From: a bacterium
Lineage (GTDB): Bacteria; UBP4; UBA4092; JAOAEQ01
NCBI GenBank assembly: GCA_026416715.1
Contig: JAOAEQ010000022.1
Coordinates: forward strand, 1 to 59,022
Direction of reading: 5' to 3'
Length of the DNA stretch: 59,022 nt
Shown here: piece by piece, positions 17,271 to 26,443 of the stretch
How positions within the stretch are numbered: position 1 is the stretch's first letter
Layout of the letters: each line of letters opens with the position of its first letter
Notes under the pieces: generated by a model
Seen by the model: only the letters and a program-made list of their open reading frames with translations
What the model was told of the DNA's origin: nothing
Databases searched by the model: none
Program-made: the position numbers and the translations under genes

Positions 17271-18617
17271 ATGAAAATATTTGCTGTTGGTGCTGGACCA
17301 TTGCCCTTCGAATCGAGTACAACCTTATATGGACTTGGATATCGAACTTGGCATATTGTAAAACCATTGCTAGATGATGGACATCAGGTGCGATTAGTTG
17401 CGGTTCGAATTCCTACCGCTTCGGAATCAGGTTTAAACCTGCCATTAGTTCAGGAAATTCGAAATTTAAACGATGAATTTCGAAATTTAAGATATTTTAG
17501 TATCAACGAAATGGAACCGTTTTTGGATGGGGAAACAGTACAGAAGCTCTATGATGAATTTCGTCCGGATTGTATCGTTGGGATAAACGGACTACCAGCA
17601 TCTGTTGCTGCCAAGATAAATCGAACTGTACCATTTTGGGCGGATTTAAACGGCTGGCTGATGGCGGAAGCGCAATCGAAATCCGCACGTATCGGGTCGA
17701 ATCAACCAATTGATGAATTCTGGCAGCAGGAAGAACGCATTATTAGAACCGCAGATATTTTTTCAACGGTTTCAATTCCCCAGAAATATGCGTTACTTGG
17801 CGAACTTGCTACAATCGGTAGATTATCAGCGATAACCACGGGGTATGAGTTTGTTTACCATATACCCAATTCGTTCGAACCGAAAGAAATCCAGCATAAT
17901 AGAATTGTTATCCGCAATAGGCTAGGGCAAGATGCATTTGTTATTTTATGGTCAGGTGGATATAATACCTGGACTGATATTGATACATTATTTAACGGGA
18001 TAACGCGCGCAATGAAAAGAGATGGTCGAATTTGGTTTGTTTCTACTGGCGGCGCGTTACCGGGTCATGATGAAAAAACCTATATTCGGTTTCAGGAGTT
18101 AATCCAACACTCGGAATTTACAAATCGGTTTCTGTTACGCGGGTGGATCCCGTCAGAAGATGTTTTCAACTATTATTTCGAATCAGATATAGGAATAAAT
18201 ATAGATACGTTTAATTATGAAACTGTTTTCGGTGCACGAAATCGGTTACTGCATATGATGAAACTTGGATTGCCGGTTCTAACAACCCTTGGCACCGAAA
18301 TTAGTTATGTTATTGCAGAAAATCGGCTTGGGTTGACTTTTGAAATTGGGAACGCTGACCAACTAGCTGAACAAATCCATTACGCGATATCGCATCCGCA
18401 AGAAATGAAAGAAATTTCACAAAGAGCAAGACAATTCGTTTATTCTAATTACACCTGTGAAAAGACTGCGATACCGTTACGTGAATGGGTAAAAAGTCCG
18501 AAATTTGCACCCGATAATAGTGCTGCAATGATTGGGGGTAAAAGGCAAAATCCGGAATTCGATGCGAGTTCACCTATCCAAATTTTAAAATCGTTTTTTA
18601 AGAAAGTTAAGAGTTAG
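17271..18617 (+). CDS. GT-B glycosyltransferase (group 1-like), paralogue 2 of 3
   Basis: This 448-aa protein is closely related to its upstream neighbour: FAVGAGPLPFE, RTWHIVKPLLDDGHQ, FWADLNGWLMAEAQ, LWSGGYNTWTDIDT and YETVFGARNRLLHMMKLGLPVLTT. The similarity runs the whole length, so both probably use the same kind of donor or acceptor. It ends with a basic tail of about 40 residues absent from the first copy. A TGATATAAT element lies only 2 nt before the ATG, too near to serve as the promoter for this start, and no Shine-Dalgarno is seen. It is preceded by the nested hairpin. Confidence 0.75.
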   Translation: MKIFAVGAGPLPFESSTTLYGLGYRTWHIVKPLLDDGHQVRLVAVRIPTASESGLNLPLVQEIRNLNDEFRNLRYFSINEMEPFLDGETVQKLYDEFRPDCIVGINGLPASVAAKINRTVPFWADLNGWLMAEAQSKSARIGSNQPIDEFWQQEERIIRTADIFSTVSIPQKYALLGELATIGRLSAITTGYEFVYHIPNSFEPKEIQHNRIVIRNRLGQDAFVILWSGGYNTWTDIDTLFNGITRAMKRDGRIWFVSTGGALPGHDEKTYIRFQELIQHSEFTNRFLLRGWIPSEDVFNYYFESDIGINIDTFNYETVFGARNRLLHMMKLGLPVLTTLGTEISYVIAENRLGLTFEIGNADQLAEQIHYAISHPQEMKEISQRARQFVYSNYTCEKTAIPLREWVKSPKFAPDNSAAMIGGKRQNPEFDASSPIQILKSFFKKVKS

Positions 18618-18684
18618 GTGAGAAGAGAGAGGGAACAATATTATACTTTTTTAAACTCAAACTCGGTAATCGGTATTCAAAACT

Positions 18685-20061
18685 ATGAGCAAAAAAATAT
18701 TAATTTTTACGACAGAGATGCTTCCAGGATTAGGATATCCAACGGCGGGAGGCGGGATTCGTGCATGGCAGATTGGGGAAGGATTAAAATCACGTGGATA
18801 TGAAGTACTTTATTCCCTACCGAAAACCATTATTGAAGATAAAACGGATTTGCCGGAATTAATCCGCCAGCATACACATATATCAAATAATCTGAATGCG
18901 GTTGTTGCTAAAGTTAAACCAGATATAGTGGTATGTATTCAATGGCATCATGCGAATAAATTGCATCGGTTAGAAATGCCTTTGGTTTTAGATTTGTTTG
19001 GTCTGTTAATGTTAGAGAATGCATATTTTGATGTTTTCGACCTCGATTTATTTTTCGCATCGAAAATAGAAGCATTTGCTAAAGCGGATTATTTTATCTG
19101 TGCTTCAGATAAGCAGAAAGCATATTTTTTTACCTGGATGGTTTTAGCAGGTATTGACCCGAAAGCAGACTGTATTGCATCAATTCCCGTATCACTTTCT
19201 CCAGAATTGCCTAAATTTAGTATACCTGATGAATTAACACTAGTGTTTGGAGGCGTCTTCTGGCCGTGGCAAGACCCATTTACCCCGCTTAATCTCGTAA
19301 TAAAAAAAATGGATGAATTACAATGTGGTAAGTTAAAAATCTTTGGTAGTGTTCATCCATATTTAAAGGATATACCATTAACTTACGCTGCACCGGAAGA
19401 ACGATTGGTTAAAAGTCCGCGAGTTGAACGATATCCAATGTTACACCATGAACAATTAATGCAAGAATATGTAAAAGCAAGCTTTGCGGTAGACTTGATG
19501 ATGCCTAATAATGAAAGATTGCTTGCCTATCCAATTAGAACTGTATGCTACCTATGGTCAGGATTACCAGTGGTTATAAGTGATTTCTGTGATATCGCGC
19601 AATTAGTTAAAGAATATCAGGCAGGATGGGTAGTAGACCCATCTGACCAACAAGAAGTCGAATCAACGATACAGTCAATTTTAAAACATCCGGAAGTAAT
19701 ACCCACTTATAAAACGAATGCACAGCGATTGGTTAGAGAACAGTTAACCTGGGATAAAACTATTGAACCACTATCTCAATACTGTTTAAATCCAAAATTT
19801 CTGCAAAAGAATGATTCGATGATTAAACAACTCGCGGTTTTAGTCGTTGAATCGCAACGGGAGTTGGGCAGAATGGGTAAGGAAATAGAAAATTTAGGAA
19901 ATGATAATCAGCGAATGGGTGATGAAATTAGAAGACTCTATGAAGAAATAGATGAATTACGTAAAGCTAAAGCTGATTTAGAAGCTATCCGTAGCAAATT
20001 ATTATATCGGTTATATCATAAAGTTAGATTGAGTTTAACAGGAAAACACAAAACATCATGA
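18685..20061 (+). CDS. Glycosyltransferase with C-terminal coiled coil, paralogue 3 of 3
   Basis: The 458-aa protein opens KKILIFTTEMLPGLGYPTAG followed by GGIRAWQIGEGLKSRGYEV, a motif layout shared with the two preceding genes. The C-terminal domain contains LVFGGVFWPWQDPFTP and LMMPNNERLLAYPIRTVCYLWSGLPVVIS, consistent with a GT-B nucleotide-sugar site. Residues about 385-445 form a coiled coil rich in Glu, Arg and Leu at heptad spacing (ELGRMGKEIENLGNDNQRMG, then DEIRRLYEEIDELRKAKADL). This may join it to a partner enzyme or to itself. It overlaps the next gene by 4 bp (ATGA) and so is translationally coupled to a GT2 enzyme. The donor is unknown. Confidence 0.72.
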   Translation: MSKKILIFTTEMLPGLGYPTAGGGIRAWQIGEGLKSRGYEVLYSLPKTIIEDKTDLPELIRQHTHISNNLNAVVAKVKPDIVVCIQWHHANKLHRLEMPLVLDLFGLLMLENAYFDVFDLDLFFASKIEAFAKADYFICASDKQKAYFFTWMVLAGIDPKADCIASIPVSLSPELPKFSIPDELTLVFGGVFWPWQDPFTPLNLVIKKMDELQCGKLKIFGSVHPYLKDIPLTYAAPEERLVKSPRVERYPMLHHEQLMQEYVKASFAVDLMMPNNERLLAYPIRTVCYLWSGLPVVISDFCDIAQLVKEYQAGWVVDPSDQQEVESTIQSILKHPEVIPTYKTNAQRLVREQLTWDKTIEPLSQYCLNPKFLQKNDSMIKQLAVLVVESQRELGRMGKEIENLGNDNQRMGDEIRRLYEEIDELRKAKADLEAIRSKLLYRLYHKVRLSLTGKHKTS

Positions 20062-20903
20062 AACGACCTGTATCGGTATATATTCCTGCGTATAATGTAG
20101 AGAAATATCTTGCAACATGTATAGAATATATCCAGAAACAAACATATCCAGTTTCTGAGATTCTCGTTATAGATGATGGATCAACAGATACAACAGCGGA
20201 TATAGCTAAACAATATCCGGTGAAATTAATTCAACATCAGCAAAACCAAGGGTTAGCTGCGGTTAGGAATACCGGAGTTAAAAATGCTAAATATGATTAT
20301 GTAGCATCACTTGATGCGGATTGTATTCCGGAACCGGATTGGCTTGAACGATTGATGGTTTATTTTGATCAAGAACAGGTTGCTGGCGTGAGCGGAAAAT
20401 TAATCGAGAAACATCAAACGGATATCCCGGATCGATGGCGGGCAATACATATGAAACAGTATTGGGAAGGAGAAGAGGTTATAACTAATCCGATGCATCT
20501 ATTCGGTAATAATACTGTATTTTATCGTCCCGCGTTAGCAGAAGTAGGATTTTATAAGGATACCCCAGAATATAGAACTAATAACGAGGATTATTATATT
20601 TCTCGAAAATTGCTCGAAGCTGGGTATACAATTATCTACGACCCCAAATCGGTAGTGTATCATTTACGACACGATAATTATACATCTTTATTTCGGACGT
20701 ATTGGCGTTGGTTTTTTTTACATCGTCCACGTCCTGATTCTATAAGAGGGTTCCTACATAAAGGAATCACTAATTTAGTTTATTTTCGAAACTTTTTGCG
20801 TGAAGATTTAGATGCAGGTAGATTTAATCTGATTATTGCAGATTGTTTATTTTTATGGTATCAGACTGTATATGACATTAAGTTTGCCATAACCCGAAAA
20901 TAG
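20058..20903 (+). CDS. GT2 family glycosyltransferase
   Basis: This is a 281-aa GT-A enzyme. It has VSVYIPAYNVEKYL at the nucleotide-binding start, IDDGSTDTTADIA, and the metal-binding LDADCIPEPDW at about 93. The acceptor-side block ends in YRTNNEDYYISRKLLEAGY and the C-terminal WRWFFLHRPRPDS segment may associate with the membrane surface. It starts inside the stop codon of the coiled-coil glycosyltransferase, so the two are probably made in equal amounts. It is cytoplasmic. Substrate not assignable. Confidence 0.9.
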   Translation: MKRPVSVYIPAYNVEKYLATCIEYIQKQTYPVSEILVIDDGSTDTTADIAKQYPVKLIQHQQNQGLAAVRNTGVKNAKYDYVASLDADCIPEPDWLERLMVYFDQEQVAGVSGKLIEKHQTDIPDRWRAIHMKQYWEGEEVITNPMHLFGNNTVFYRPALAEVGFYKDTPEYRTNNEDYYISRKLLEAGYTIIYDPKSVVYHLRHDNYTSLFRTYWRWFFLHRPRPDSIRGFLHKGITNLVYFRNFLREDLDAGRFNLIIADCLFLWYQTVYDIKFAITRK

Positions 20904-20943
20904 GAGCAGCAAAACTCAGATTAAATTTTAATTTCTAATAACA

Positions 20944-22200
20944 GTGAATAATAAAATTGCTTTTCTTGATTTACTCTTTCATTACCCTCCGACAGGTGGT
21001 TCTTGGGTAGACGTGTATGAAGTCGCATCTCGGTTACATAATCACGGTGCTAGTATTCGTTTATATGTCCCTGATTTCACCCGTTATTTCCGTCGAGGTG
21101 TCATTAAGATTAATTTACCATTTCCAGTTGAATCAATCCAGTTTAGTAAATTTAGTTTTAACCGATATACCGTTGTCGAGCGATTTCAGAAAGCAATAGA
21201 CCGGTTTGAACCGGATTATGTTTTTTTAACAGATGGATATTTTTTAAAACCGCATCTTGTTAATGCGTTAGCTAAAAAATATAAAGTTATTCTGCGGTTT
21301 TATGCATATGAAATATTCTGTGGTATGAATAACTTATATCAATCACAATTAAAACGGATTTGTAACAACCATATTTTGAAACATCCAACCTTATGCGCCC
21401 TTTGTTTTTCAGTAAATTTTCGGATGGATAAAAGTATTATAAAAATATTGATTAATCGCAATACAGATTTAACCAAACTTCATTTTTGTCAGGAGTATCT
21501 TGGCGCGATGACCTTTTCTCCTTTCTATCCGCAAATTTTTAGAAAAGCATTACAGTCAGCTTATCAGATAATTGTATATAATGATGTTATTGCAAATATT
21601 ATCCGTCCCTATAATCAAAGAATTCAAATTACTCCTTCCGGGATCGATGTCAATAGATTCTATGTAACAGAAAAAGTACCGGCAAAAGTAAAACGGATTT
21701 TATTTTCTGGTCGGGTGGATGACCCAGTCAAAGGATTTTCGGTGGTAAAAAAGGCTTGTCGACGGTTATGGAAGGAAAGAACCGATTTTGAATTAATAGT
21801 AACTTCTTCTGAGACTGGATTTAACGCAGACCCTTATATAAAATCTGTCGGTTGGTTATCGCAAGAGGATTTGCCAATATTGTATCAGTCAAGTGACATA
21901 TGTCTTGTTCCATCTATTTGGCAAGAAGCGTTCGGTATAACTGCATTAGAAGCGATGGCATGTGGAAAACCCGTTATTGCTTCTAATATCGGAGGATTAA
22001 AAAATATTGTAATTGATGGAGTAACCGGATTTACCATTCCTCCTAATGATGCGGATGCGTTATATAGTAAAATGAAATTGCTGTTAGATGACTCCGATTT
22101 AAGAAAAAAGTTAGGTGGTGAAGGTAGAAAACGAGTCGAACAGGAATTTGATTGGAACAAAATCCTCGATAAATACTATCTAAATATATTTAGTAGTTAA
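20944..22200 (+). CDS. GT4 family glycosyltransferase
   Basis: This 418-aa GT-B enzyme starts with GTG. The N-terminal domain contains FHYPPTGGSWVDVYEVASRL, typical of GT4 acceptor domains. The C-terminal donor domain has ILFSGRVDDPVKGF, LYQSSDICLVPSIWQEAFG and ALEAMACGKPVIASNIGG, with the conserved EX7E glutamates (EAFGITALE) that bind the nucleotide sugar. Members use retaining chemistry with UDP- or GDP-sugars. The central region has several Cys (CGMNN, HPTLCALCFS) that are unusual and may bind metal. It is 10 bp upstream of the B12-binding radical SAM gene, so the two are co-transcribed. Confidence 0.92.
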   Translation: MNNKIAFLDLLFHYPPTGGSWVDVYEVASRLHNHGASIRLYVPDFTRYFRRGVIKINLPFPVESIQFSKFSFNRYTVVERFQKAIDRFEPDYVFLTDGYFLKPHLVNALAKKYKVILRFYAYEIFCGMNNLYQSQLKRICNNHILKHPTLCALCFSVNFRMDKSIIKILINRNTDLTKLHFCQEYLGAMTFSPFYPQIFRKALQSAYQIIVYNDVIANIIRPYNQRIQITPSGIDVNRFYVTEKVPAKVKRILFSGRVDDPVKGFSVVKKACRRLWKERTDFELIVTSSETGFNADPYIKSVGWLSQEDLPILYQSSDICLVPSIWQEAFGITALEAMACGKPVIASNIGGLKNIVIDGVTGFTIPPNDADALYSKMKLLLDDSDLRKKLGGEGRKRVEQEFDWNKILDKYYLNIFSS

Positions 22201-22209
22201 GGATAAATA

Positions 22210-24066
22210 ATGCGAATATTTCTAGGTAATGCACCATGGAGAAAAGGTAATAGATACGGGGTTCGTGCCGGGTCGCGTTGGCCACATTGGCAGCAGCCGG
22301 GTTCGGTCTATCTCCCGTTTCCGTTTTATTTAGCGTATGCAACTGCGGTGTTGGAACAGGCGGGATTTGAGTGTAAATTGGTTGATGGAATTGCAGAACA
22401 TTTAACTGAACATGAGTTCATTGACCGAATTATTCAGTTTAATCCTGATATGGTAGTTTTAGAAACTTCAACCCCAACGATTGAGGTCGACCTAGCTATT
22501 GCGAAAAAAATAGCAAAAGTTATCAGGAAAACTAAAGCAAAACGGTGGTTGGTTTTTGTCGGTCCTCATGTAAGTGTGATGCCAGAAGATATAATGAATA
22601 AAGCTGAATATATAGATTTTATTTTAGTTGGAGAATATGAATATACGTTACGCGAGTTAGTTCAGAAATTAGCTAAACATGAGTCGATAGCACCGGTCAC
22701 CGGAATCGTATATCGGACCGAGGATAATCGAATTGTTCGGAATCCACGTCGTGCGTTAATCGAAAATATTGACGAACTACCCTGGCCTGCTTACCATCAT
22801 TTACCAATGTTGAATTATAACGACGATTTCGGTGTTTTGCCAAAACCGATGGTACAAATGTGGGCGAGTCGTGGTTGTCCGTTCCAATGCAATTTCTGTC
22901 TCTGGCCACAGGTTGTGTATGGGAGCAATCGATATCGAGTTCGGGATCCGGTTAAGGTAGTGGATGAACTTGAATGGCTCATAAAAACCTACGGATTTAA
23001 ATCGGTTTATTTCGATGATGATACCTTTGACTTAGGAAAACAACGCATTTTACATTTCTGTTCCGAGCTAAATCGGCGTGGCATTAAAATCCCTTGGGCG
23101 GCAATGGCTCGTGCAGATACATTAGACCAAGAAATGCTTCAAGCAATGGCTAATGCGGGTATGATTGCTATAAAATACGGTGTTGAATCCGGGGTGCAAG
23201 AATTGATCGACCGATGTGGAAAACGGTTAGATTTAAACAAAGTTGTTGAAACGGTTAAAATCACGAAATCTGTTGGAATTAAGGTGCATTTAACGTTTAC
23301 ATTTGGACTGGAAGGTGAAACGAAAGAAACCATCCAGAAAACGATAGATTTTGCTTTATCATTGGAACCAGATAGTGTGCAGTTTTCGATCGTTACCCCT
23401 TTTCCGGGAACAAAATATTATTACGAATTAAAAGAAAAAGGATATCTTTTAGCCACTCGCTGGTCAGATTTCGATGGGAATCGTTCGGCGGTAATCAGAA
23501 CTGAATATTTAACTTCAGAAGATTTAATTGATGCATTACATCGGGCATATAATGCCTGGTATCAATACCGAGATAAAAGAGTGCAAGCCACGCCAATTTC
23601 AATTCGTCCTATACCATTATTGGAGCATTATAAACCTACTCAAAAAAAAGAAAAAGTTTTAGTAATTAATTATACTGATTTAAGCGTAGCGTTTCATGCA
23701 GCTGATATCCTGCATAACCAAGCAAACGCTGGCGAGATACATTTATTAACCCCAAAGAAAATCGAAAAAAGCAGCGATATTGCAAACAATTTTACGATTG
23801 TTAGAACGATTCAACAACATTCTGGGTATAAAAAATTGTTGCTTGCTATCCACTTACTCCGTCAAATAAGAACTGAAAAATATGATTTAGTAGTTCTATT
23901 AAGCGATAATGCGAATTCGTATCTCCGCCGGTTTCCATTAACCTTGACCTATTTGAGTGGAGCGAAGCATATTATCGTTACCGATCCTAATTGCTGTGGA
24001 TATATGGTAGTGCATCCGTTAGCATATATTATTAAAATGGTTAAATATTGGTTGACAAATCGCTAA
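22210..24066 (+). CDS. B12-binding-domain radical SAM protein with extra C-terminal domain
   Basis: The 618-aa protein has an N-terminal Rossmann-like B12-binding domain (about 30-165: ATAVLEQAGFECKLVDG, DMVVLETSTPTIEVD, VFVGPHVSVMPED). A radical SAM domain follows at about 215-430 with cysteines C223, C227 and C230 in SRGCPFQCNFC. A linker leads to about 470. Residues 475-618 form an additional alpha/beta region (KVLVINYTDLSVAFHAADIL, LVVLLSDNANS, IIVTDPNCCGYM), which I do not recognise; it loosely recalls the N-terminal half of a GT-B enzyme. Such enzymes methylate or rearrange unactivated carbons. In a glycan cluster, C-methylation of a sugar or modification of a lipid is plausible. AAGGA lies about 6 nt upstream of the ATG, a usable ribosome-binding site. 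Confidence 0.87.
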   Translation: MRIFLGNAPWRKGNRYGVRAGSRWPHWQQPGSVYLPFPFYLAYATAVLEQAGFECKLVDGIAEHLTEHEFIDRIIQFNPDMVVLETSTPTIEVDLAIAKKIAKVIRKTKAKRWLVFVGPHVSVMPEDIMNKAEYIDFILVGEYEYTLRELVQKLAKHESIAPVTGIVYRTEDNRIVRNPRRALIENIDELPWPAYHHLPMLNYNDDFGVLPKPMVQMWASRGCPFQCNFCLWPQVVYGSNRYRVRDPVKVVDELEWLIKTYGFKSVYFDDDTFDLGKQRILHFCSELNRRGIKIPWAAMARADTLDQEMLQAMANAGMIAIKYGVESGVQELIDRCGKRLDLNKVVETVKITKSVGIKVHLTFTFGLEGETKETIQKTIDFALSLEPDSVQFSIVTPFPGTKYYYELKEKGYLLATRWSDFDGNRSAVIRTEYLTSEDLIDALHRAYNAWYQYRDKRVQATPISIRPIPLLEHYKPTQKKEKVLVINYTDLSVAFHAADILHNQANAGEIHLLTPKKIEKSSDIANNFTIVRTIQQHSGYKKLLLAIHLLRQIRTEKYDLVVLLSDNANSYLRRFPLTLTYLSGAKHIIVTDPNCCGYMVVHPLAYIIKMVKYWLTNR

Positions 24067-24151
24067 AATAATGAGCGTTATTGTAAAATGTTAAACGGAA
24101 ATTCTCTATCCTAAAATAAAGCTGAAAAATACTTGCGAGTTTCGTGATCTT

Positions 24152-24177
24152 GGAATCCAGCTACAACAGCTGATTCC
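24152..24177. repeat. Imperfect hairpin after the B12 radical SAM gene
   Basis: GGAATCCAGCT, a 5-nt loop (ACAAC) and AGCTGATTCC pair with one bulged base. Only TTT follows, so termination after the glycosylation island is possible but weak. Confidence 0.3.
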
Positions 24178-24215
24178 TTTAGACATTAGAGCATTAGATT
24201 TTATACTTTTTTATT

Positions 24216-25223
24216 ATGCTTATTCTTGGCATTGAATCCTCCTGCGATGAAACCGCAGTTGCAGTGGTTAAAGATGGAACGACGATTATTTCAAACATTG
24301 TCTTATCGCAAGTCGATTTACATCAGAAATATGGTGGTGTCGTTCCAGAAATAGCTTCACGAGCGCATTTGAATACGGTTCTTCCGATACTTCAAGAAGC
24401 GTTAGATATAGCTCAATGTGATTTGCGAGATATCGATGCAATTGCGGTTGTTCAGGGACCGGGTTTAGTCGGTTCGCTGTTAATCGGGATAACTGTTGCA
24501 AAATCGATCCGTTTGACTCATTCAATCCCAATGATGGCAGTCAATCATCTCCATGCGCATATCTATGCTAGTTTTATTGATCATCAAGAGATTTCCTTTC
24601 CTTTGGTAGCATTGGTTGTTTCTGGCGGGCATACTGATTTGTTTTATATGCCTAAACATTGTACTTATGAATGGTTAGGGAAAACTTATGACGATGCGGC
24701 AGGTGAAGCGTTTGATAAAGTCGGGAAAATTCTCGGATTAGGATATCCTGCAGGACCGGAAATAGATAGATTAGCAAAACAAGGAAACCCGAACGCCATT
24801 AAGTTTCCACGGCCTTATTTAGAGGAATATGGGTTTGATTTTAGTTTCAGCGGGTTGAAAACTTCAGCGGTATATTATTTAAAAAAACATCCACTAGGTT
24901 TAGAAGCAGTCAACCTTGAAGATATCTGTGCTTCATTTCAACAAGCGGTGGTCGATGTTCTGGTAAAGAAAACTATTGATGCTGCAATCCAGAAAAAAGT
25001 ACAGGGAATCATCGTTTCCGGTGGCGTAGCTGCTAATTCTCATTTGCGAAATCAAATGACGAAAGCTGCCCAAAAACATAATCTTTCGCTGTGGATACCT
25101 TCGCCGAAACTTTGCACGGATAACGCGGCGATGGTAGCTGCTGCTGGATATTATCAGATTCAAGCTGGATATCCTTATGCCGGATACGATATGAATGCAG
25201 TAGCGAACTTAGCGCCGGGGTAA
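24216..25223 (+). CDS. tsaD: tRNA N6-adenosine threonylcarbamoyltransferase
   Basis: TsaD attaches threonylcarbamoyl to A37 of tRNAs that read ANN codons, with TsaB, TsaC and TsaE, none of which is in the window. The 335-aa length is standard. The N-terminus has the ASKHA-type MLILGIESSCDETAVAVV and GGVVPEIASRAHL. The iron-binding histidines lie in VNHLHAHIY and the nucleotide-binding SGGHTDLFY and DDAAGEAFDKVG follow. The C-terminus has GGVAANSHLR and CTDNAAMVA, with the conserved Asp. No Shine-Dalgarno is seen; TATACT lies 8 nt before the ATG, compatible with a leaderless transcript that starts after the glycosylation island. Confidence 0.97.
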   Translation: MLILGIESSCDETAVAVVKDGTTIISNIVLSQVDLHQKYGGVVPEIASRAHLNTVLPILQEALDIAQCDLRDIDAIAVVQGPGLVGSLLIGITVAKSIRLTHSIPMMAVNHLHAHIYASFIDHQEISFPLVALVVSGGHTDLFYMPKHCTYEWLGKTYDDAAGEAFDKVGKILGLGYPAGPEIDRLAKQGNPNAIKFPRPYLEEYGFDFSFSGLKTSAVYYLKKHPLGLEAVNLEDICASFQQAVVDVLVKKTIDAAIQKKVQGIIVSGGVAANSHLRNQMTKAAQKHNLSLWIPSPKLCTDNAAMVAAAGYYQIQAGYPYAGYDMNAVANLAPG

Positions 25224-25401
25224 ATCTTAGAGAGTTAACCACTTCAATGGTTAAATAACCTAAAATATTCAGATTATCCGGGGATAAACACCAAGTCATC
25301 AGGGTATCGGATTCATGCACTTTGTTCTCCTATCAATCTGATATTTACAACTACACATACTGTTCTCATCACCATATTCATTCAAACTATTCGACTAGTA
25401 T

Positions 25402-26370
25402 ATGGTTATGTATATAGGTAATTATAAGATAATCCATCCTTTTATTCTCGCACCAATGGCGGGATATACCGATTTACCATTTCGATTGTTATGTCGGAAG
25501 TATGGTGCAACGTTAGCATATACCGAAATGGTTAGTGCTGCCGGATTAGTCCGGGAGCATAGAAAAACTAACGAACTCCTCCGCTCTTCTCCTGAAGATA
25601 AACCGTTAGCGGTTCAGTTATTTGGAAATGAACCTAATATTCTTGGAAAAGCAGCGAAACTTGCAGTTGCATATGGAGCTGATTTCATAGATTTAAATTG
25701 TGGTTGTGCAGTGAAAAAAGTAGTTAAACAAGGGGCGGGAAGCGCATTGTTACAATCGTCTGAGCTTTTGCTTAAACTCGCTACTGCTCTAGTTGATAGT
25801 GTTCCAGTGCCAGTTACAGTTAAACTTCGTTCTGGATGGGATGACCATTCAGATGAATTAGGAGAACTTACACAACGACTAGAACAGGTTGGAATTAAAG
25901 CAATATCGTTGCATCCACGAACTGCACAACAAGGATTTCGCGGTAATGCTGATTGGTCGGTAATTAAAAAAATAAAAAGACATTTATCTATTCCGGTTAT
26001 CGGAAGTGGTGATGTTAAAACAGCTGCAGATGCTATAAAGATGCTCAATGAAACCAAATGCGATGCGGTTATGTTCGCTCGTGGTGCGTTGGGTCATCCT
26101 TGGATATTTGCGGAAGCAATTAAATTATACAATCCATCCGCAGATTTGATTTTTCCAGTTCCCCAGAATCGAGAAGAACAAAAACAAATTATCATTGAAC
26201 ATTTCAAAGCAATCGTAGATTTTTACGGAGAACAACGCGGTATTCGGATTTTCAGGGCACATGCATGTTACTATGTTAAAGGATGGAAAGATGCAACGCA
26301 ATTACGTAATCGAATAAATCAGCTGAATACTATTCAAGAAGTTATCTCTATAATAGCAGAGGCTTGGTAA
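25402..26370 (+). CDS. dus: tRNA-dihydrouridine synthase (DusB-like)
   Basis: This FMN- and NADPH-dependent enzyme reduces uridines in the tRNA D-loop. The 322-aa protein has the TIM-barrel signature FILAPMAGYTDLPFR, the FGNEPNILGKAA segment, KLRSGWDD, SLHPRTAQQGFRG and GSGDVKTAADA. The catalytic Cys is in LNCGCAVKKVVKQGAGSALL: the usual NMGCP is NCGCA here, with Cys kept but Met and Pro changed. It follows tsaD at 178 bp, with a weak 7-bp hairpin (TTAACCA and TGGTTAA) between. The B subtype is only a best guess from length and motif order. Confidence 0.93.
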   Translation: MVMYIGNYKIIHPFILAPMAGYTDLPFRLLCRKYGATLAYTEMVSAAGLVREHRKTNELLRSSPEDKPLAVQLFGNEPNILGKAAKLAVAYGADFIDLNCGCAVKKVVKQGAGSALLQSSELLLKLATALVDSVPVPVTVKLRSGWDDHSDELGELTQRLEQVGIKAISLHPRTAQQGFRGNADWSVIKKIKRHLSIPVIGSGDVKTAADAIKMLNETKCDAVMFARGALGHPWIFAEAIKLYNPSADLIFPVPQNREEQKQIIIEHFKAIVDFYGEQRGIRIFRAHACYYVKGWKDATQLRNRINQLNTIQEVISIIAEAW

Positions 26371-26443
26371 AAAGGGTAAATAGGCGAAATTTGGTCACAG
26401 AAAGAACAGAGAGAATAAAACAACAATGATTTGTTTCATTCAA

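Noticed and set aside
24052-24090. TTGACA inside the end of the B12 radical SAM gene, as a tsaD promoter.
   Set aside because: No -10 box lies 16-18 nt downstream; the nearest is too far.
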